A DNA stretch of 64,000 bases from Taibaiella soli. GTDB taxonomy: Bacteria; Bacteroidota; Bacteroidia; Chitinophagales; Chitinophagaceae. A program made the position numbers and the translations under genes. Under the pieces are notes generated by a model that was not told the DNA's origin, did no database searches, and saw only the letters and a list, made by a program, of their open reading frames with translations. The DNA lies in contig NZ_QKTW01000011.1 in the NCBI RefSeq assembly GCF_003236175.1, positions 124,001 through 188,000 of the forward strand. Direction: 5' to 3'. Shown piece by piece: positions 60,534 through 64,000 of the stretch (its first letter is position 1; the number at the start of each line of letters is the position of its first letter).

Positions 60534-61367
60534 ATGAGCGCGATGAATAGACTAAGTGTTGTTATTATAACCAAGAATGAAGAAAAGAACCTGGGACGTT
60601 GCCTGCACTCTGTGAAAAATATTGCCGATGAAATTATTGTATTTGACAGTAATTCCACCGACGATACGCTTATGATTGCCAAAAGTTTTGGCGCGAAGGT
60701 TTATACCCATCCATTTGAAGGTTATGTAAAACAAAAAAATCTTGCAAACGACAAAGCATCACACGAATGGGTGCTTTCTCTTGATGCCGATGAAGCGCTT
60801 TCTCCAGAACTGGAAGCCAGTATTCTCGCTGTAAAAAAAGCGCCGGCTCATAATGCTTACGAATTAAAACGCCTGACTAACTATTGTGGCACATGGATCA
60901 AACATTGCGGCTGGTATCCCGACCGGAAAATCCGTTTGTTTCGCAAGGGACACGGCGCCTGGATGGGCGACCAGATCCACGAACACTGGGATTTGTTTGA
61001 AAACGCAGGTACGATGGGGCAATTGAATGGCGATTTGTTGCATTACAGTTATTATTCTTTCTCCGACCATATAAAACAAATAGAAAAATTTACGGAAATT
61101 GCCGCGCGGGCAGCAGTTGCCAAAGGGAAAGATTGTAGTCTGATCAAATTATGGTTGGGCCCAAAATGGCGTTTCTTCACAGATTATGTGGTACGCCTTG
61201 GTTTCCTGGATGGTTATGCCGGCTACATGGTTTGTAAATATTCTGCCTGGGCATCATTTGCTAAATACAGTAAAATGAGACAATATGCCCGGTTAAAACG
61301 CGTCAGGGAAAAAGTTGAAAAAAACGCCGCAACATATAATTATCAGCCGTACGGACAGTATCGGTGA
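60534..61367 (+). CDS. Glycosyltransferase family 2, LPS-core type (WaaE-like)
   Basis: This 277-aa protein has the GT-A fold: LSVVIITKNEEKNLGRCLHSV, IIVFDSNSTDDT and LSLDADEALSPEL with the DXD motif DAD. Tyr-rich C-terminal segments match the WaaE/KdtX subset of lipopolysaccharide core glycosyltransferases. The GT9 gene starts inside its last 53 bp, so the two are translationally coupled and likely work on the same glycan. Confidence 0.9.
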   Translation: MSAMNRLSVVIITKNEEKNLGRCLHSVKNIADEIIVFDSNSTDDTLMIAKSFGAKVYTHPFEGYVKQKNLANDKASHEWVLSLDADEALSPELEASILAVKKAPAHNAYELKRLTNYCGTWIKHCGWYPDRKIRLFRKGHGAWMGDQIHEHWDLFENAGTMGQLNGDLLHYSYYSFSDHIKQIEKFTEIAARAAVAKGKDCSLIKLWLGPKWRFFTDYVVRLGFLDGYAGYMVCKYSAWASFAKYSKMRQYARLKRVREKVEKNAATYNYQPYGQYR

Positions 61368-62331
61368 TGTAGTGCTCACGCTGCCGGTAGCGAAAGTTTT
61401 AAAGGATCATTTTCCCGGCATACAAGTCGCCTTTCTCGGAAAATCTTACACCAGGCCTGTTATTGAGGCTTGTTCGTTTGTAGACACCTTTATCGATCTC
61501 GACGACTTCAACCGCGGCAATACTTTAGTAAGCGGGCACAAAGCAGACGCCATCCTGCACGTATTCCCCACTTCAACGATTGCTAAAAAAGCAAAAGAAT
61601 TACACATTCCGTTAAGAGTAGGCACCACCAACCGGCTTTACCATTGGTTTACCTGCAATCAGCTTATCAAACTCAGCCGCAAAAATTCCCCCTTACACGA
61701 GGCTCAGCTGAATCTAAAACTACTGGCCGCATTCGGCATTGAAAAAGATTTTTCTCTGGAAGAAATCGGACAGTCTTTCGGGCTCACCAAAATAGAACCG
61801 CTAGAACCTAAATTTGCTGCGATGCTCTCTCAGGAACGGTATAATCTGATCTTGCATACAAAATCGCAAGGCAGTGCCAGAGAATGGGGTCTGAAAAATT
61901 TCATCCAGCTGATCCGTTCACTTGATCTGCATCGTTATAAAATTTTCATTTCGGGAACAGAAAAAGAAAGAGCACTTATTGCGCCATTATTCGAGGCCGT
62001 CGGAGACATGGTTGTGGATATCACAGGCCAGATGCCCTTAAGTCAGTTCATCTCATTTATTAATCAAAGTGACGGTCTGGTAGCCAATAGCACCGGGCCT
62101 TTACATATCGCCGCGGCACTGGGCCGTGATGCTTTCGGCATTTATCCGCCAATGCGTCCGATTCATCCCGGCAGATGGGCACCTCTTGGTCCTTCGGCTG
62201 AAGTTTTTGTACTGAACAAAGAATGTAATGACTGTCGAAAAGCTCCCGAAAGGTGTCATTGCATCAGCGAAATTTCACCGGCATTATTAAAAGTAGCGTT
62301 AGACCAGAAAGCGAGAACAAAGGGCATCTAG
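61315..62331 (+). CDS. Glycosyltransferase family 9 (heptosyltransferase-like)
   Basis: The start is a TTG at 61315, 53 bp upstream of the GT2 stop. No ATG lies near the position required by the family N-terminus, and HIIISRTDSIGDVVLTLPVAKVLKDHFPG begins a few codons later, so TTG is the best choice. The ADP-heptose/nucleotide-binding C-terminal half is recognisable in VANSTGPLHIAAALG and FGIYPPMRPIHPGRWAPLG. The C-terminal cysteine cluster ECNDCRKAPERCHC is unusual and may bind metal. Role: LPS or lipooligosaccharide core assembly. Confidence 0.85.
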   Translation: MKKTPQHIIISRTDSIGDVVLTLPVAKVLKDHFPGIQVAFLGKSYTRPVIEACSFVDTFIDLDDFNRGNTLVSGHKADAILHVFPTSTIAKKAKELHIPLRVGTTNRLYHWFTCNQLIKLSRKNSPLHEAQLNLKLLAAFGIEKDFSLEEIGQSFGLTKIEPLEPKFAAMLSQERYNLILHTKSQGSAREWGLKNFIQLIRSLDLHRYKIFISGTEKERALIAPLFEAVGDMVVDITGQMPLSQFISFINQSDGLVANSTGPLHIAAALGRDAFGIYPPMRPIHPGRWAPLGPSAEVFVLNKECNDCRKAPERCHCISEISPALLKVALDQKARTKGI

Positions 62332-62489
62332 ATTAAGCATTTAAATCCCCCCATTGGTTGGCAACACATTTTTTGCGATAGCCAACTATTTTATTTCCAA
62401 CCATCCAGATGTGATGCTATGTCTTTTTATTAATAGCATTGCCTATATTTTCGTACCTTAAAAACATCATCTTTTAAAATTAACTCGAG

Positions 62490-64000
62490 ATGCTTCGAAA
62501 ATTGACCCTCATGGCCGTATTGCTGCTATTCGCTGCGGGCCTGCAGGCACAGAAAAAAGACGTAAAACCTGTCGAAAAAACTACTTTACACGCGGGAAAT
62601 ACGCTCTGTGCATTGGACATAGATGGCGATGGAGATATGGACTATTTTGATGGCAATATCTCTTTCGGGGAAATACAATTGGTGATAAACGGTAAAAAAG
62701 ATTACAACTGGTATATCGATAGCATGGTTAGCCAGGATACCACCTGGCAAAGCACAGGCCATATTTCCGAAACCCCCGTGTGGCCTTCGGCTTTTTATGT
62801 AGACATTGATCAGGACGGCAAAAAGGATATTGTGGTAACACCGCATGCCATGAATTCCTCCGAAAATATAAAATGTATCACCTGGTATAAAAATACAGGC
62901 ACTACTGCATCTCCAACGCTTGTATACCAGGGCGACAGCATTATTACCAATAAGACAATCGATTTCGGAACCGGTGCAACGCCAATGTTTTTTGACTACG
63001 ACAAAGACGGGCGCCCCGATTTATTTATAGGTTCGGATGGTGCGTTTCAAACAGGTACGGGAACGCTGAAAAGTTCAGTCGCTTATTTCAAAAATACCAG
63101 CACTCCGGGAAATCCTTCTTTCACACTCCAAACGAGCGACTTTCTCAATATTTCATCCAACAACTTGCAAGGGACAAGAATTGCTTTTGGCGACCTTGAC
63201 AACAACGGCGGGATGGACATGGTGGTTGGGAAACAAGACGGAACACTAGCATTATATACAAATCAAATCACCAACAACACGTCGCAACCACAATGGGTTT
63301 TGAGCCAGATCAACCTCAAAAATGATAGCAGCGTTGCTATTAATGTTACAACTAATGCGGCGCCATTTATTTACGATGTCGATAATGACGGAAGACAGGA
63401 TTTGCTAATCGGCTGCAAGCGCGGTATTATCTACTATTACCGCAACACAGGTACACTGGCTGGCGCTGTGCAATTGCATTTCATGACACAGACATTCGGC
63501 AACGTAAAAGTTGACACGGATCCTTTCTCTGGTAGCGCAACACCGTTTATCGGAAAACTAGACAATACAAACACACCTTATTTGCTCGTCGGCAGTGCTT
63601 CCGGAGTTTTATACCGTTACGGAAGCCTCCAGAATTACAACGGAACGCTCCCCCGCCTCGACTCCGCTTATGCAGGAATCGTTGCCGGACAAATGACTGC
63701 ACCAACAGCAGCAGATGTGGATAACGACGGACGCATGGAAATAGTAATCGGTAATTTGCTTGGCGGCGTAACTTTATACAAGCAAAATGGGACCGCCTAT
63801 GCCCGCGACACAAGCATTCACGTTTATGCAAACGGAACTTTGAAAACAAACGCCTGGGCTGGCGGTTTCAATAATCCACAGGTAAATATTGCAGACTTAA
63901 ATCATGATGGCAAAAATGATCTCGTGATTTATGAACAGCTCACGTCCGAAGTAAAAACATTTCTCAATATCAGTGGTGTGGCAGGCAATCCTGACTACCG
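62490..64000 (+). CDS. Partial exported FG-GAP/VCBS repeat protein
   Basis: An ATG at 62490 opens a frame that continues beyond the window end; 503 codons are present. A signal peptide (MLRKLTLMAVLLLFAAGLQA) is followed by repeats with calcium-binding loops: DIDGDGDMD, DIDQDGKKD, DYDKDGRPD, DVDNDGRQD, DVDNDGRME and DLNHDGKND. This is an FG-GAP/VCBS beta-propeller, often a surface protein with a C-terminal type IX sorting domain, which would lie beyond the window. A minus-strand frame overlapping it at 63547-63849 is a shadow. Confidence 0.85.
   Translation, partial: MLRKLTLMAVLLLFAAGLQAQKKDVKPVEKTTLHAGNTLCALDIDGDGDMDYFDGNISFGEIQLVINGKKDYNWYIDSMVSQDTTWQSTGHISETPVWPSAFYVDIDQDGKKDIVVTPHAMNSSENIKCITWYKNTGTTASPTLVYQGDSIITNKTIDFGTGATPMFFDYDKDGRPDLFIGSDGAFQTGTGTLKSSVAYFKNTSTPGNPSFTLQTSDFLNISSNNLQGTRIAFGDLDNNGGMDMVVGKQDGTLALYTNQITNNTSQPQWVLSQINLKNDSSVAINVTTNAAPFIYDVDNDGRQDLLIGCKRGIIYYYRNTGTLAGAVQLHFMTQTFGNVKVDTDPFSGSATPFIGKLDNTNTPYLLVGSASGVLYRYGSLQNYNGTLPRLDSAYAGIVAGQMTAPTAADVDNDGRMEIVIGNLLGGVTLYKQNGTAYARDTSIHVYANGTLKTNAWAGGFNNPQVNIADLNHDGKNDLVIYEQLTSEVKTFLNISGVAGNPDY

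Overview
The window looks like a chromosomal segment of a Bacteroidota bacterium, probably Chitinophagales/Chitinophagaceae-like. I base this on a subtype-iii type VI secretion system (T6SSiii, which is restricted to Bacteroidota), on TAnnTTTG promoter elements with few Shine-Dalgarno sites, on DUF4136 lipoproteins, a PYC-type pyruvate carboxylase, FG-GAP surface proteins and Haem_bd proteins, and on intergenic repeats typical of that phylum. No rRNA, tRNA, CRISPR array, prophage or insertion sequence was seen.

Positions 1-26.3 kb hold an apparently complete T6SSiii built as two divergent blocks around a 148-bp intergenic region (18640-18787). The leftward block runs clpV/tssH, tssB, tssC, two small TssO-type membrane proteins, a PKD-domain membrane protein and tssR. 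A strong intrinsic terminator at 9575-9601 follows. After it comes a tightly packed payload island: vgrG, a HEIGH metallopeptidase, a small secreted protein coupled to it by TAATG, an unknown 288-aa protein, a 1220-aa PAAR-like/GH19/papain-like protein, and a lipoprotein. The rightward block runs tssG, tssN, tssK, a lytic transglycosylase, tssE and tssF, then a flavodoxin-fold reductase and tssD (Hcp). No tssJ, tssL or tssM is present, as expected for subtype iii. The payload island reads as two effector-immunity sets. The large effector appears to carry two peptidoglycan-cleaving domains behind a PAAR-like spike tip.

Positions 26.3-30.3 kb carry a 41-aa lipoprotein, a TPM-domain protein and an 888-aa protein with a PI-PLC X domain and a tachylectin-like propeller. 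This last protein has no signal peptide and could be an extra T6SS lipase effector.

Positions 30.3-64 kb are mostly housekeeping and envelope genes: an outer-membrane protein, a MORN-like/cytochrome c fusion, a UbiA-like protein next to a methyltransferase, a sulfatase, a BamA-type barrel, DUF1254/DUF1214, a GNAT, pyruvate carboxylase, an M13 peptidase, DUF1653, a DbpA-type DEAD helicase, Haem_bd, exonuclease III, aquaporin Z, a CarD-like protein, a degenerate transglutaminase, DUF5995, a glyoxalase-fold protein, a CoA-transferase, two DUF4136 lipoproteins, a ZIP transporter, TraB/GumN, an alpha/beta hydrolase, GT2 and GT9 glycosyltransferases, and the start of an FG-GAP protein. Intergenic DNA here contains a 135-bp element in two copies whose central hairpin shows a compensatory base change, a (TTTTGAC)n array that supplies the start codon of the GNAT gene, several inverted repeats, and a possible small RNA at 54.2 kb.
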